Source: Penelope pileata (Eukaryota > Chordata > Aves > Galliformes > Cracidae). Taken from it: a stretch of DNA of 64,000 bases. The position numbers were made by a program, and so were the translations under genes. The stretch lies in assembly GCA_013396635.1 (NCBI GenBank), contig WBMW01004023.1:102449-166448 (forward strand), written 5' to 3'. Positions 1-12,128 of the stretch are shown piece by piece. How positions within the stretch are numbered: the first letter of the stretch is position 1; each line of letters begins with the position of its first letter. The notes below the pieces were generated by a model that was not told the origin of the DNA, did no database searches, and saw nothing but the letters and a program-made list of their open reading frames with translations.

Positions 1-2935
1 TAGCCAACATTGGCAGTCAAGAGGGGCAGCGCTGGCAGCTCTGCATTGTCCAAGCTTGCTAAATGGGCCTTCTTGCCATGCAAAAATGCAGGCAAGTGCA
101 TCGCGTCTCTTCAGAGCTAGGCAGAATTTTTTGCAGTGGAACTTCCTACCAGCTATGTATATTTAGCTCCAGAAGAAAGAACTTCACAAATCTGTCGAAA
201 AATTGAGCTTTTGAAATCCCAGAAGAAATGTTTTGACATTTTTATTTGAAATGCTTTGCTTTGTTTGTTAAAATTTACTTAGATTTATAATTTTAAAAAT
301 AATTATCTCAACAATATGAAGTGCAGGGTTTCTTCAAGTAGAATAAAATGCCTGGAATGTAAAATTAGAGGAAAAAATGGCTTTTGGTATGGTCAGCAAA
401 GTAAAAGATCACTGGAGTTGTGAGGTTCTCTGCTTGCTTTCCTTTGCTCTACCCTTCCCTGCCTGCATGATTTTGCAATGTGTATGGGGGCATTCAGTGA
501 GGAACAAATTCAGATGAAAGGCCATTAGAATATTTTTTGAGGTGGATGCAAGATGGCAACTGAGTCTATCAGCAATCTCACGAGAATGTGGAAAGTCAGG
601 TGAAGTGTGCCTTTGTTGCAGAATTGTTGTAGAGAAAGGCAAAGGATGAAATAAGAGAAAGTCAGAATGGAGATATATGTATGTATGTGTATTCTTTTTT
701 AGCACTTCAGGCCTGCTTATGCCCGCAAAGCCTTAGTAGCTTTCTGCCTGGAGTTGGTAGGAGAGAAAGTAGTTACCAGAGCAGCCACTGGAGTTAACAT
801 GGGCTATGCGATATAGCGTGCTACCAACTAACTGAAGCTCTTCCACTCACCCCTCGGTGCTGTGAAGCAACAGCAAGCTCCACGAGCAAGGGTTGTAGCC
901 TGGAGCAACATAAAGCACACCTATATCAAAGCCTTTGCCCATCATAAGGGTCGTAGTCTTCTGTAGGGTGGGAGAACAGTACTTAGCAGTAATCAGCTGA
1001 AATTACTACAGTTGCACAAACTGGTCTGCAGGCAGGGACTGGCCTGTCTAATTCATTGGTTTCCCAAAATGACAGCAAATGAAGCAGCCTAGCCTCTCTC
1101 ATTGTGCACTTTTCATTTTGATGTTTGTCTAGTTTTCAACCCCATTGGCTATAGACACTTTCTTCCCAGCAGAGACCCAGGTTGTCCTATGTGGGCAAAG
1201 AAGGCTCCTATTGCAACTGTTAGCTGATCTCAGGTGCATTGCAAATTAAAACTTTGTAACCCAGGATCTCTTTGGGCACTGATGTACTGAATATCTCTTT
1301 GACTGTACGGACATCAGTTTGACATTTTCACCATCCTGCAAAATCAGGACTTAGCACAGCAAACAGTACATTCATTTTTTACAAATTAATGTAAAAGACA
1401 AGGTATGTGCAATGTGGCTGAGTTAATTGTGCAGGAGTAACACGGGGCCAGATGCACAGCGATTACTGATTGAACTGAAGCCAGAGACTCAGCCCCTTAA
1501 CTTTTCAGATCTCCGACTCCCTGATGTTGCCTCTCTCTCTATCGCGCTGCATTAGCTTAAAGCATAGCTGGAGCGTTCCACGGTTGCTTACAAAAAAGGA
1601 TCTGTGTGGGAAGGTGAAGGAGGCTGGTGGGGGCGACAGGCAATTCATGGGGAGGGAAAAAACAGAGCTGGAAAAATCAAGAAATAGAAAGAACATAAGG
1701 GGGAATTGCATCTTTCCCTATAGTTGAGTGGGATACTCTTGGCATTTCTGCCACTATGAAGTGCTGTGTGAAGTTATATGTTGGCTCACCTCTTATTCAA
1801 ATCATTTAAGATGGCACGTCAGAGCCCGTGAGCATTTTGTTACCCTGTCCCTAGTTATGCGTTGCTCCATCACAAAACAGTGGTGAAATGAGTCTGCTTA
1901 ACTCCCTTGCAATGTTGTCCAAGAGTCCTGAAATACTCTGCAGTGTGGATGGCATAATTTTTTTTGTTATAACAGGCATCCACAAATGTGGCCATTTAAG
2001 AACTCCTTGGCCAATTAGCCTCAGACTTTGTTTTTTCAACAAGGACTATAAAAACCGAAGGAAATGGAGTCTGAAGTTTCTAATTTCAGCCATTTTTTAG
2101 AAAATGACATTTAAAACTACAGCAAAAATGTTTTCCATCCTACTCTCACAACATGAAATGGTTATGCAGACTTTAAGACTAAACTTTCTATAAGTTGCCT
2201 TCCATGGAGACCACACATGGAAAATTTCAGTGCAGAAACCATTTCATAAGACTCACAGTAACAAGAGATTAGAGTGGGATCTCAGGAGATTTAACTGAAG
2301 TGCCTGCTCTTCTCCAGAGCTATGTCCCCCTGACACACGCATACTCACACACGAAAGTAACACAACAGAGCAAAAAACACCATTTGCCAACAAACGCAAC
2401 AAGTCGTTTTAATATCAAGTGAGGGGAGACGGGGGTCTGTCAGACCCGTCTGTGTGATAAATAGTGGCTGGCTAAAAGGGATCTGGTTTTTAAACTTCAG
2501 AGAGTGTGTGGGCATGTACACACAGAGGTGGCATGCAGTTGCATCTGCAATATGAATGTGGAAGCCACGCAGATATATACCCATGGGCAGAGACAGAAAG
2601 GTAGGCAACGCCCAGAACGAGCGTTTTGAGGAATGGCTTCAGGGAGAACTGCTTTGCTGCCCACTGTTTGTTTGCCTGAGAGGTGGCTGCTGAGAGTGGG
2701 AGTATGACAAGGACTGAGAATTCCCGATTTCTCTTTATAATCTCCTGAGCAGCATACAGCAAGAGATCTGCCCTAGCATCCATTCCCCTTCTGTGAAGTG
2801 GCTGCTGTGCCTCCTCACTGGAAACCTGTGAGTCTTAACTGATGTTTGTAAAACTTTCCATGCTGGCACGGCACGTGCTGCAGTAATGCAAAAAAATATA
2901 TAATTAGTGTAGCTGCCCAATGTTGGAGCTTCGAG
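1..2935. other. Unique intergenic sequence, no gene recognised
   Basis: AT-leaning, CpG-poor sequence. The open frames here (for example 409-705 minus and 2490-2783 minus) are short, show no recognisable domain and have no codon-like pattern, so I treat them as chance. I see no repeat family that I can name with confidence. Confidence 0.6.
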
Positions 2936-2940
2936 TTATT

Positions 2941-3000
2941 GTTAGAGCTTGATCCAAAGCCCACTGACTTCCTGCGATCTGGCTCAGGTCAAATCATTTG
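2941..3000. repeat. Possible relic of an old sauropsid interspersed repeat
   Basis: The string TTGATCCAAAGCCCACTGACTT resembles in part a diverged repeat common in bird, crocodile and turtle non-coding DNA, in which 'gatccaaagccca' is followed by 'ttgacttc'-like sequence. The match is short and made from memory of the pattern only. I cannot assign a family name. Confidence 0.3.
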
Positions 3001-3082
3001 TGAGTGCCAAAGCTGCGCTGCAGTGCTGCAGGGCTGCGCTGCCTCTCTGGTGTTCGACCCTCGGTTACACAGGGAGGTAAGA

Positions 3083-3405
3083 ACCATAGAATCATAGTAT
3101 CACAGAATGGCCTGGCTTGGAAGGGACCCCAAGGATCATCAAGTTCCAGCCCCTCCACCACAGGCAGAGCCACCAACCTCCAGATCTGGTACTAGATCAG
3201 GTTGCCCAGGGCCCATCCTACCTGGCCTTGGACACCTCCAGGGACGGGGCATCCACAACCTCTCTGGGCAGCCTGTGCCAGCACCTCACCACTCTCTCAG
3301 TAAAGAACTTTCCCCGGACATCTAACCTAAATCTCCCCTCCTTTAGCTTAAAACCATATCCCCTTGTCCTCCTTATAAGGAGGCTTCGGGCTGTGCTGCT
3401 GAACA
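3083..3405 (-). mobile_element. CR1 LINE, 5'-truncated 3' end
   Basis: This is the non-coding 3' end of a chicken-repeat-1 (CR1) non-LTR retrotransposon, inserted in minus orientation. Read on the minus strand it runs through the hallmark CR1 tail: the 'gaggtgctggcacaggctgcc' stretch, 'agagaggttgtggatgcc', 'ctggaggttggtggctctgcc', 'ccttggggtcccttccaa', and ends at the left with the short tandem tail 'ttctgtgatactatgattct'. CR1 copies are usually truncated at the 5' end and make no clear target duplication, which fits what is seen. The copy is little diverged, so it is a comparatively young insertion. No part of the reverse transcriptase is present. The open frames overlapping it are artefacts of the repeat. 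Confidence 0.93.
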
Positions 3406-4304
3406 TCTCATGGGAAAATTTTGGATTTGGATGGGGACAGCAGTTGTCTGGGCAGTTTGCTATGCGTGTCTCCGCTAAGACACTTCAACCTAGGATAAGA
3501 ATCTAAGCTGTATCACAAAGAGCCTGCATGCCAGCATGGATCGGAACATAACTACGTGGGTACGGGTGGCAACGCTTGGCTGCAGCACCTGAGGGCGAGG
3601 CCTAGGCACCAGCCCCATGCCCAGGGCCTGGCCCCAGTGCTTGCCAGGCCCCAGCCTGCCGGAGGGACCTCTGTGAGGTGCGGCCGCTGCTCCTGGCCCC
3701 CTCCCTGCCCTTCTGCTAGGTGTTAACACAAACATTGCCCCGGCCAAGTGAGTTTCGTTATTTATTGGGGGCAGCTTTTTTGCCAACTGAGTCCCAGACT
3801 TCATTAGCTTTACTGGAGCCGAACAACTGGATGTATGTCTCCAAAGGTATCATAAAAGCCTGGGCAAAATGGGTATTGAGTCTGCATACAGAGCACCTTA
3901 TGAAAGTAATCTCTTGTGAGTGTCAGAGCCCCGTCTGCCAAAGGAAACACGGAGAGCCTTCTCTGGAAAGGTGCTGACACTGACGGGTATTAGTGCACTG
4001 ACTGCAATGGAAACATTTGTATATTAATTTATATTAATTGCTAACCACTATCCCCCACCCCCGCCCTGTTTTGCTTTTCTTTTTTTTTTTTTAATTATTT
4101 CTTTATTTTTAAAGAAAAAAGTGGAGGAGGGAAGTTTTTATTATTGCTGATCAGGGAGTATTGCTTGCATCTCTCCCATGGCATATGTTCATACGCCTGT
4201 GGGCTCACACACACAGCGTTCTCATTTCAAAGCTAGAACAGCTCTCTTAGCTATTTTTCTTTTCCCTTCTTCAGGACTTCAAGGAGTGAGTAGGATGTAA
4301 TCTC
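3406..4304. other. Intergenic, with a GC-rich patch at 3540-3720
   Basis: Bases 3540-3720 are clearly GC-richer than the surroundings, but I count only about eight CpG, most of them in its first 60 bases, so it is not a convincing CpG island. It adjoins the CR1 tail without resembling CR1. Open frames crossing it (3490-3804 minus) have no recognisable product. From 4021 the sequence becomes AT-rich with a T/A run near 4080-4110. Confidence 0.5.
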
Positions 4305-4435
4305 GGAGTGAGGAGGCTTGGTTCTGTGCCAGGCTCTACTGACTTACCACGTTGTCCCTGAGTAAGTCACCTCACCTCTTTTATCCTTCGTCTTGCCACC
4401 TGTAAAGCAGGGAGTGTGATATTTTCCTTCCTTTG
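4305..4435 (+). repeat. MIR-type SINE relic
   Basis: The order of pieces matches the core and 3' half of an ancient tRNA-derived MIR/CORE-SINE: a 'ggttctgtgccaggctctactgactta' region, then 'ccctgagtaagtcacctcac', then 'cacctgtaaagcagggag'. In MIRs the matching parts are the 'ctctgccacttactagctgtgtgacc' region, 'gggcaagtcacttaacctc' and 'catctgtaaaatggggat'. Divergence is heavy, as expected for an element inserted before amniote lineages split. Confidence 0.6.
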
Positions 4436-5582
4436 TTTAATTAACTAGAGGTGCTTTAAAAATTCATAGACTGAAAGCTTTCACGTCACTTTTTTTTTTT
4501 TTTAATTAAAACCTAATTGACTTCAGGGCATTGTAGAAATCTCCAGAAACATCCAGTTTGAGTCTTATCTTACATGATTACTGTAGCCTCATTGTTTTAA
4601 ATAACTACCATCATTTTAAATGCTAGTCTGCCTGTTACAGGGGATGTGACACAGAGGCAGTCCTGACCCAGCAAAGCACATCAGAGGGACAGCACTTAGA
4701 CCTCTGCCGAGCACTAGGTGGGGAATTCTGCTTCACTGACTGCTAGGGGAATAAGATTTCACCTTAAGTATCAAGGAATGGACATCTTCCCAAAGTGGGG
4801 ATTGAGTTTGTACCAAACTGTAAAAGAATCCAAGTTGCAGGGAATAGGTGAGGAGTAAGCCTCTGACATCTGCCCCACCTTTCTGCTTGTTTCTTGCCTT
4901 TTCATTTGTCTGCATTTATATCATTGAGGCTTGCAAAGCAGAGATGGAAAGGGACACCTGGGTCACCTAAGGTGTTTTTGTGTCACTGCAAAGTTGTCTC
5001 CTGCAGCGTATCTCCTGTTTTATGTGTCTGCACATAGGTCAGAAAGGAGCAGAGACGTGATCAAAATGAGGGCAGTTGCCCACCCAGGGCTCCCCATTCA
5101 GACTTCCCTGCAAGCTCTTCTTTCAGGTGGAAGCTGGGATCAGATGCCGCGATTCCTGCTAATTTGAATATAAGCCATTTTTGTATGCAAAGGATTGCTG
5201 ACACCAGCAAGTTTCACTGTAATGATTACTATGGAAACGTTTATCTATAAATATAAAATTCTTTAAAGCTTAGCCTTTTATCTTTATAGAAAAAGGCCTG
5301 TTTATGTCACTTCTAAGCTTCCAGCTTTAATGTAGACATGAGCTGTTCTCATGCCAAACAAGATAACCTCAGTGTTAGAGCTGTGTGAGCTTTGAAACAT
5401 GGGAATTTGAGCTAAAACTATTATTTTTTTAATATAATATTAATAGCTAAATGGAAAGTATTTTAAAATGCCTTTCTAAGCCCGAAGCTCTAGTTCACAA
5501 GCAGTCTCCTCTTCTGTGGGTTGTATTGTAATGCTACTTGTATGGAAAACCTGCTTTCAGCTGCCAGTCGGTCCCTAAACTT
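4436..5582. other. Intergenic, nothing recognised
   Basis: AT-rich unique DNA with T-runs (about 4490-4503) and an AT-only stretch near 5420-5450. The 78-codon open frame at 4931-5167 has no recognisable domain. Confidence 0.55.
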
Positions 5583-5605
5583 CGTGTGTGTGCACACACG
5601 TGTGC
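5583..5605. repeat. Alternating purine-pyrimidine tract with 14-bp palindrome
   Basis: Twenty-three consecutive bases alternate pyrimidine-purine (CG, TG, CA steps). Bases 5586-5599, GTGTGTGCACACAC, form a perfect palindrome. Such GT/CA/CG alternation is the sequence class prone to left-handed Z-DNA. Confidence 0.8.
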
Positions 5606-5763
5606 CTGTATTTGTGGGTATGCGTGGTGATGAGGCTTGTGGAAGTGCAGCAAAACTGGAGAAGTCACTTAGTCATTAACCCTTTTTCTTTGGAGTGCTT
5701 TCAGATGTTGCTTGTCAAAGTCTATGTAAAAATATGGCTTCTAAGTTTAGGCCCCCAAAAGAC

Positions 5764-5808
5764 TTCTTTTTTCTTTCTTTCATTCTTTCTTTCTTTTTTT
5801 TTTTTTGC
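5764..5808. repeat. Polypyrimidine (CTTT)n/(T)n tract
   Basis: An interrupted run of CTTT units runs into a T homopolymer on the plus strand. It is simple-sequence DNA. The open frame crossing it is meaningless. Confidence 0.85.
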
Positions 5809-8800
5809 TAATGACAAAAAAGAGATATGATTTTAAGTTAGTAAGATTAAGATTTTTGTTACTTAAAGCCTACAGTAAATAGGATGCATTAAGAAAAATA
5901 TTTTTTCCTTCATGTTTCTAAGATTTTTTTTAGATAATTACACACTAATACTACAGTCACATTTGCAGATACTCAAAATGTACTCCATTAAAGTTATTCT
6001 CAAATAGGATGGGCTCATGGGGATTAAGTAATCTATGTTTAGGGTGTTCTATTGAACAACCTAAATTTTGAACACAAAATTTGAAGTGTTCATAAATGTT
6101 TGCAGGATTGGATCCCCAATGCCTTTGGGAACAGAATTAATGGCAAGCATGAAGTAAAATCATAGCCGATGATCATAAGAAGGTTAATTTGTTACTTATT
6201 GCCAGGGAGCAATTGATAGCAGCAACCTTATCTACAAGGGCACAGTTCATATATATATCTTAAACTTTCTCTTTGTGTAGGTTTTGATTATTAATACTAA
6301 TGTTTTTTCCTTCTACTTTGGGGTGGAATGAGAAAATGGACAATTAAATTGTTCATTTAAAATTCGGCGCTATCCAGATGAACAAAGTTCAGTTCAAGCG
6401 TAGAGGGGGCTTTAAGGAGCCTTTTGTTCTTCCAGTTTTGTAGGAGGGATAGGCAGATCCTTGGCGTAATTTAGATGCTGGGGAAAGTCATTTTTTTAGG
6501 CTGAAATCTCTTTCCTGGATTGCTGTAGGGACTGCAGTCCTAACCGTAGTGCTTCTTGCACCAGTGTTTGAGAGGAGTGTTACAGTACTGAAGAGGCTGC
6601 TGGTGGTGAGACACAGTCTGATCTTGCTGTTTGATTCTGTTTGGTTCTCCCTTTGCTCATTTTTCTTCCTTAGTTATTCTCACCAGTGGGCTGTTATTGA
6701 AATTCTTTGACATGTTAAATGGAAGTGCAGCTGAAGCACAGACAAGCTATCTCCGACTTGACCGGGACGTATGTACCTCTGCCTTCCTCACACTGCTCTC
6801 TTGACTTCATTTCCAGTTCTTGCTCTGAGCACAGCAGCAGCCAGAGGAGTCAATTGGATGTTGTTAGTAATTGAACAGATTGCCTGGAAGTAAAAGATCT
6901 GAGAGCCAGCATTAAACCCTTAAATAGGACGTGCAGTAAAACCACGACAATGTACTGTGGCTCCCATAGGGCTGAGGGAAATGCAAATAGTAAGATCTTA
7001 TGTTGGATTCAGAGAGGTACTCCCAAATTTAGAAGCTTATTTGAATCCTATCCCAATAATTCAAACTCATTAGATCTGTAAAATTAGTCTGTAAATCTCA
7101 CAGGAAAGGCTGTGGGGTGTTTCAGCACTTTCATTTGCGCTCCTAGCAGGAACATGAGTATTAGTACAAAAACATAAAAATGACCATGAAAGTAACTTTT
7201 AAAGCAGTAGCAGCTTTTTATTCTCTTTCAAATCCTACAGAAAGGATTAGAGTTGTGGGAAAAGATTTAGCTTACTTTCTATTCAGTCCTAATTGGCTTG
7301 CCCAGCCTTGATATATTAAACCATACATTGTTAATGTCTTTATCAAGTCTTTATTTCTTGTCCCATTTCAAGGTTCAAATCACGGTCATCAATCCTCACC
7401 AGAAAACAGTCTCCTTTCCTAGAGCATTGCATTGTAAATGTAGCAGTGATTAAACTAGGAGCCCTGAGGGTGGGGTGTTATCGTGATAACTGGTACCTGG
7501 AAGGGAGGGGTCTGGGTGAAGTTCCCTGAAGTAAAGACAGGAATATCACTGGGAGGGACTCACATCTGTGGCATTCTGCTCAGCCTCACACTATAGGACT
7601 TTCTTTTATTCTCCTCATAAGCTATTCTCACTGTGCTGCTCCAGAAGCACGGTGACTAAGATGAATGTGATGAGGTAATGGGCAGCGTGCTAGCACTGGC
7701 TAGTGTTTTGGAACAGTAAGTAAATGACAGTAACACCAACCACTTGCAGATGCACTGGTTCAAGTAGGGCATCTCGTCCCTCTTCCAGAAGACGAAGAGA
7801 AGCCTGTATGACAGTGAGGAAAAGTACAACAGATTTTGCCTCCACTGACAGAAGTTAAGTAGTACTGTAAGGCAGTAATATTGCAAGAGGTAATATTGCA
7901 TGGCAGGTCTTCTGTGTTTGGTCACATTGGGATTCACTGGCTCTGCATTCTGAGGAGCTACATGTGTTTTGTGCACCCTGGAGATGTTCACCCTTGTCTT
8001 TCCAGCACAATTGTAAATTTTATGCAAAACAAGACATACGTATATAACATTTATATCTACATATATCTGAATATTAGGCCTGAGGTTTCGGTGGAGAAAT
8101 CAATCAGGGCTCAGTTACCCAGTTCAGTCAGCACCTTCTTTGCTGGGGTACCTTGCTGTGATGTGATGGCAAGTGTTGTCCCTCCTGATGTGTATGGATG
8201 TGGAGGCCTTTAGCTTTCTTAACTGAGTACACCACAGAAGTACATGAAGGAACTAACTGCTAACTGCTAGAAGTATCTGAGGAGCTAACTCATCAGGGGA
8301 GGCAGTGTTAATAGCAAACAGCTCAAAAACGCACTTTCTAAACAAAATGGATTGCCGTGTTTCTTTGGGTTCTGTTTCCGTGCAGTTTGCACTGCAAGTA
8401 CCTGTTTCCATTCACAGATGGATAAACACAAGTACGCGTTTACTCTTCCAACTCTGGGAAAAAGATTGCTAACAGGCTAACGTGGAGGGGCCCAATGTAC
8501 CTGGAATAATATGAAACACCTTTTTTGTGTGTCTTAGTTTACATACTGTGTTCAGGAAACAGGGTACAGAAACTTCCTTAAAACTCCAGGAACAATAGCT
8601 ATTGTTGGTTGTTGATATGGCATGAGCTCATATCCAGGATACTGAGAAAGGAACTCCTGACTACAACAAATAATGTACTTCTTAACTCCTGGCGTGAAAG
8701 AATGTATTTATTGTTTTTGCAAAGGGAGATGGGGAAATACAGCTTTGAAAAGAGGTGGCTTGCATGGCAGGATAAAGGCACTGATATATTTTTTTCTCTT

Positions 8801-11800
8801 TTATTTCTCTTAAATGTAGTTAAGGATTTTCTTAAGGAAGAAAAATGTTCCATAGTTGTTGGGTTCCCAACAGTCTGGGTCAAAATCTATTTGAATTTGA
8901 CTGCGTTATAGGAAAATGATAAGATTAGTGGGACAGGCCTATAAAGTTATTCTTTCTAACTGCTTTTTTTCTTGCCTCCATCTTCAGCAGGGGTGGGAAA
9001 CAACTCTTAACAGAGCTCAGAGCTCTTGGCCAAAGTTATACAGGAATACATTTCTTGGGATTTTTAAAAAGTTGATCAGGGTAGAGGAGCTTCTTTAATG
9101 CTAAAGTCCGCCAGTCCTTTAGGAGCACAGCCTTAAGCTGTTTGAAAAAGAAATTTGCAGAACCCTGGCTGTTCTGTCTCAAACTGACACGCTAGATTTA
9201 GTGGATACTCATGGCTAAATTGTGCACTACAAAAGGAAAGGCCTTGAAGGGAGCCTAATCTTTAAGTGGTATGCGCCAGTTAAAACACAGGAGTGGGAGT
9301 TCGGGGGCTCTGCAGCATTTCTGATACTGTGGCACCAGTCACGTCACTTAGTGGAGGAAAAAGGAAGCGGCTCCTTTCTGCAGATCCTCCAACTCCTCGG
9401 AGCATTACCTCTTTTCATCCCTTAATGCTTCCATAAAGCCATCTGGAGAATTTTGACAAAGCAAAACTTTGTCAAAATATATCATTTTATTGATACACGT
9501 TAGTCTCTGCGTAGCTTTGCTGGGGTGGCATTTGGATTCAGAGGGAGCACGTGCTTGGCTTGCTGGAGGTCTGGACTGTGTAACACTGGAGCTGAATCCC
9601 CACTCCTTCCAAGACAAGCTCTATGCTTGGTCACTTGGAGTGGATGCTCCTGCCTCTGCACCCCCGTCCTGCCAAAAACACCCAGCCAAAGCCAACACGC
9701 ATGAGACGGGCTCCCCTGGGAAATGGGGTCGTCTTTCCTTGTCCTGAGACAAAAGCAATGGGCACGCAGAACTATTACCATTTATTTTTAAACGTCTCCT
9801 GCACTGATGTCTAATTTTTAACTACTCAAATATCTATTTCAGATGTTCAGCGTGTTTAGGTTGTTATGCAGATGCCTTGTAAGGCCAAATATTAAGCCTT
9901 GCAGCAACACTTCTCAAATGAAGTGGTAAATTTTTAAGGATAAGCTCAATCATTGTTAAAAACCCAATAAATTCTAAGCTCTGGTGTCTAGTAGAGGGTT
10001 TTTGATGCTATATATGGTTTGAGCATCATTTTCCTGTAGAACTATATATTATTGGCTATTGTGCTATATAGTTGTCACAGGAAAAAAAAAAAAAAACACA
10101 GCCTTAAAATCTCCATACGAGAGGTGAAAAATAGCAAGCGCCCTTTGATGTGTTATTTTTTCTCATTTTCTTTTAATTACTTGTCCCTACTAAACTGAAC
10201 AACTTTCAAAATATCAAAGTCTTTCGCTAACTTTTCAGTGAATAATTCTTGGTTAGAGACAACTCAGAGTATTTTTTAATATGTGCACTTTACATTTGCT
10301 ACAAAGAGAACATGGCATTCTTTTCATTCCATGGCTGCAAGACTTTAAAAATAAACTAGTGCAACATTGCAAATGAGATAAGATGCATACTTTGACATTT
10401 ACTTTTGTTTCTCCAAATTTTAATGAGAAATTTAAATAACTTACTACAAAACATGCCTAGGAAGTGGTAAAGCTGTGCAGCGTGTAGCTTCCAGGCAAAA
10501 TGGGTCTTGTTCAAGTTGGTCTGTACGAAGGGGCCAGTATTTGCTCAGCCTGGAGCTGCTGACACGCTTCGGCCTAACTCTTGATTTTCTGGGTGAAAAG
10601 CAAGGAGTTCTGGATGAGGCTTGTTCTGTGTTTTTAGACTTTCTGTTTTTAAGTACACAGAGGAAAAAGAACGCAAAGCAAAGCTAAATCCTTGGAGGGC
10701 AAAGTTAGGTGAAACTGCCTCCTGGCTCTCGGGTGCCAAGGTTGTGATGCCGGAGGGACGCTGGGCCGATTCTTTGCACCCATCCCAAGCCCCTGCACGC
10801 ACAGCACTTGCCCCTGCTCTGTCAGTAGCAAGGCCAAAGCCCACTCTTACAACCCACATTTAACCGTGCCCTCAGACAAACCCCAGCCATTACTCTCCCT
10901 GTAAAAATTAACCCATACAGGGTTAAAAACACTTAGCAGAGGAGCAATATTCTCCCCAAAGCTCCCCAGGTGTGCTGGCAGAGATGTGCATAACCCATCA
11001 TCTAGCAGAAATATGGCTACATTCTGGTAGAGGAAAGACAGGCCCCTTTAAATTAGCTTGAGTTTAACATGGGTGCTACTGTATTTACAGAATAAGAATA
11101 GTTGTCTTCTATTGGCCAATCAATAGCCAGTACCCTCTGGGATTTTCTTCTAGAAAATAAAGATGAATTTGTCCTGGTGTGGTTAAAAATCACAACACTT
11201 AGTGCTGAAATGCTGAAGACTTTGTATCCAGTCTTAGAACGTTCTTTAGCATTACTGTTATTTCCTTATAATAATGCCCGTAATTCATGTACAATGGTAA
11301 AAAAAAATCTGTCCAGCTTGAAAAAAAAAGCATCTCGCTTGACAGAATTAAATAATCTTTAAAGTATGCAGAGACTTTGCTTATATTTGAGAATGCTTTT
11401 CCAAATGTTCGTTCCAAGGCAGCCAACTGGACAGCTCAGCTAGTGTGCATCTGAGCAAGGAGGGAAGCAGGCTTAGAACTGCTTCAGTAGGGCTATTTTT
11501 GTCACCTTGGAAAACTACAGGGATGTAGTTCAGCAAGTTGCAGCTTTGACTAGAAGGTTACATAGTCTATACTTCCCAGTGTATAAGCTGTCTACAAAAG
11601 CTGCTATAAAGACTGTCTTTAAATGTTCAGTTGCAACCTTGCCAAATTAGAACAACAAAAAATTCCTTCCTAATGGACTAAGCCTTGCTGTCATACCTTC
11701 TGATCTGTCTGTATCTCCTCCTTTTTACAGCAGAGAAACCCATAAGTACTGAAAATACTCAATCCTCCCATTCCATTTTTTTCCTGTTGATCTTGCTGCC

Positions 11801-12088
11801 AGTTCCGTATCAATATTCATAGACATTCTCCTTCTCCCTCTCCTGTTTAGATTCCTGTTAAAGAAGTGCAGAGAGTATAGCCGAGCGAGTATGCAAACAG
11901 TGGCTGCTGTGGGGTGATACTGAGACAAGTAGCTTGGAGTTTTTATTTTATTTTTAAACAAATGGATTAAGCACTTCTGCTAAGATGAATAGTACCACTG
12001 TAACTGGGCCTGAATGAGAAGGGCTCCAGCCACTATGCTCCTCCACAAAGGACACTCAACATCTGGGGCTGTGATTCACTCTCTTCAG
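5809..12088. other. Long intergenic stretch, no gene recognised
   Basis: Unique, AT-leaning DNA. Notable small items are an inverted GATA pair at 7477-7490, an A15 run at 10082-10096 and a slightly GC-richer patch near 10720-10840. Open frames such as 7656-8027 minus and 8609-8911 plus show no domain, no splice-consistent exon pattern that I can trust and no similarity that I recognise. Confidence 0.55.
7477..7490. promoter_or_regulatory. Inverted pair of GATA motifs
   Basis: GTTATC-GT-GATAAC is a near-perfect palindrome in which each arm carries a GATA-factor core (GATAA). Two GATA cores facing each other across two bases can be bound by both zinc fingers of one GATA factor or by two molecules. 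Whether the site is used is unknown, and chance occurrence in 64 kb is possible. Confidence 0.3.
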
Positions 12089-12128
12089 CATTCAGATGAA
12101 GGTGCTATTCAGAATTCAGATGGAGGTG
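12089..12128. repeat. 16-bp direct repeat, 24-bp period
   Basis: CATTCAGATGAAGGTG at 12089-12104 recurs as AATTCAGATGGAGGTG at 12113-12128, with two mismatches. It is a local duplication without known function. Confidence 0.7.

Noticed and set aside
3107..3506. Open frames of 60-129 codons on both strands
   Set aside because: They lie in or run out of the CR1 3' tail, which is non-coding. The frames are a by-product of the repeat.
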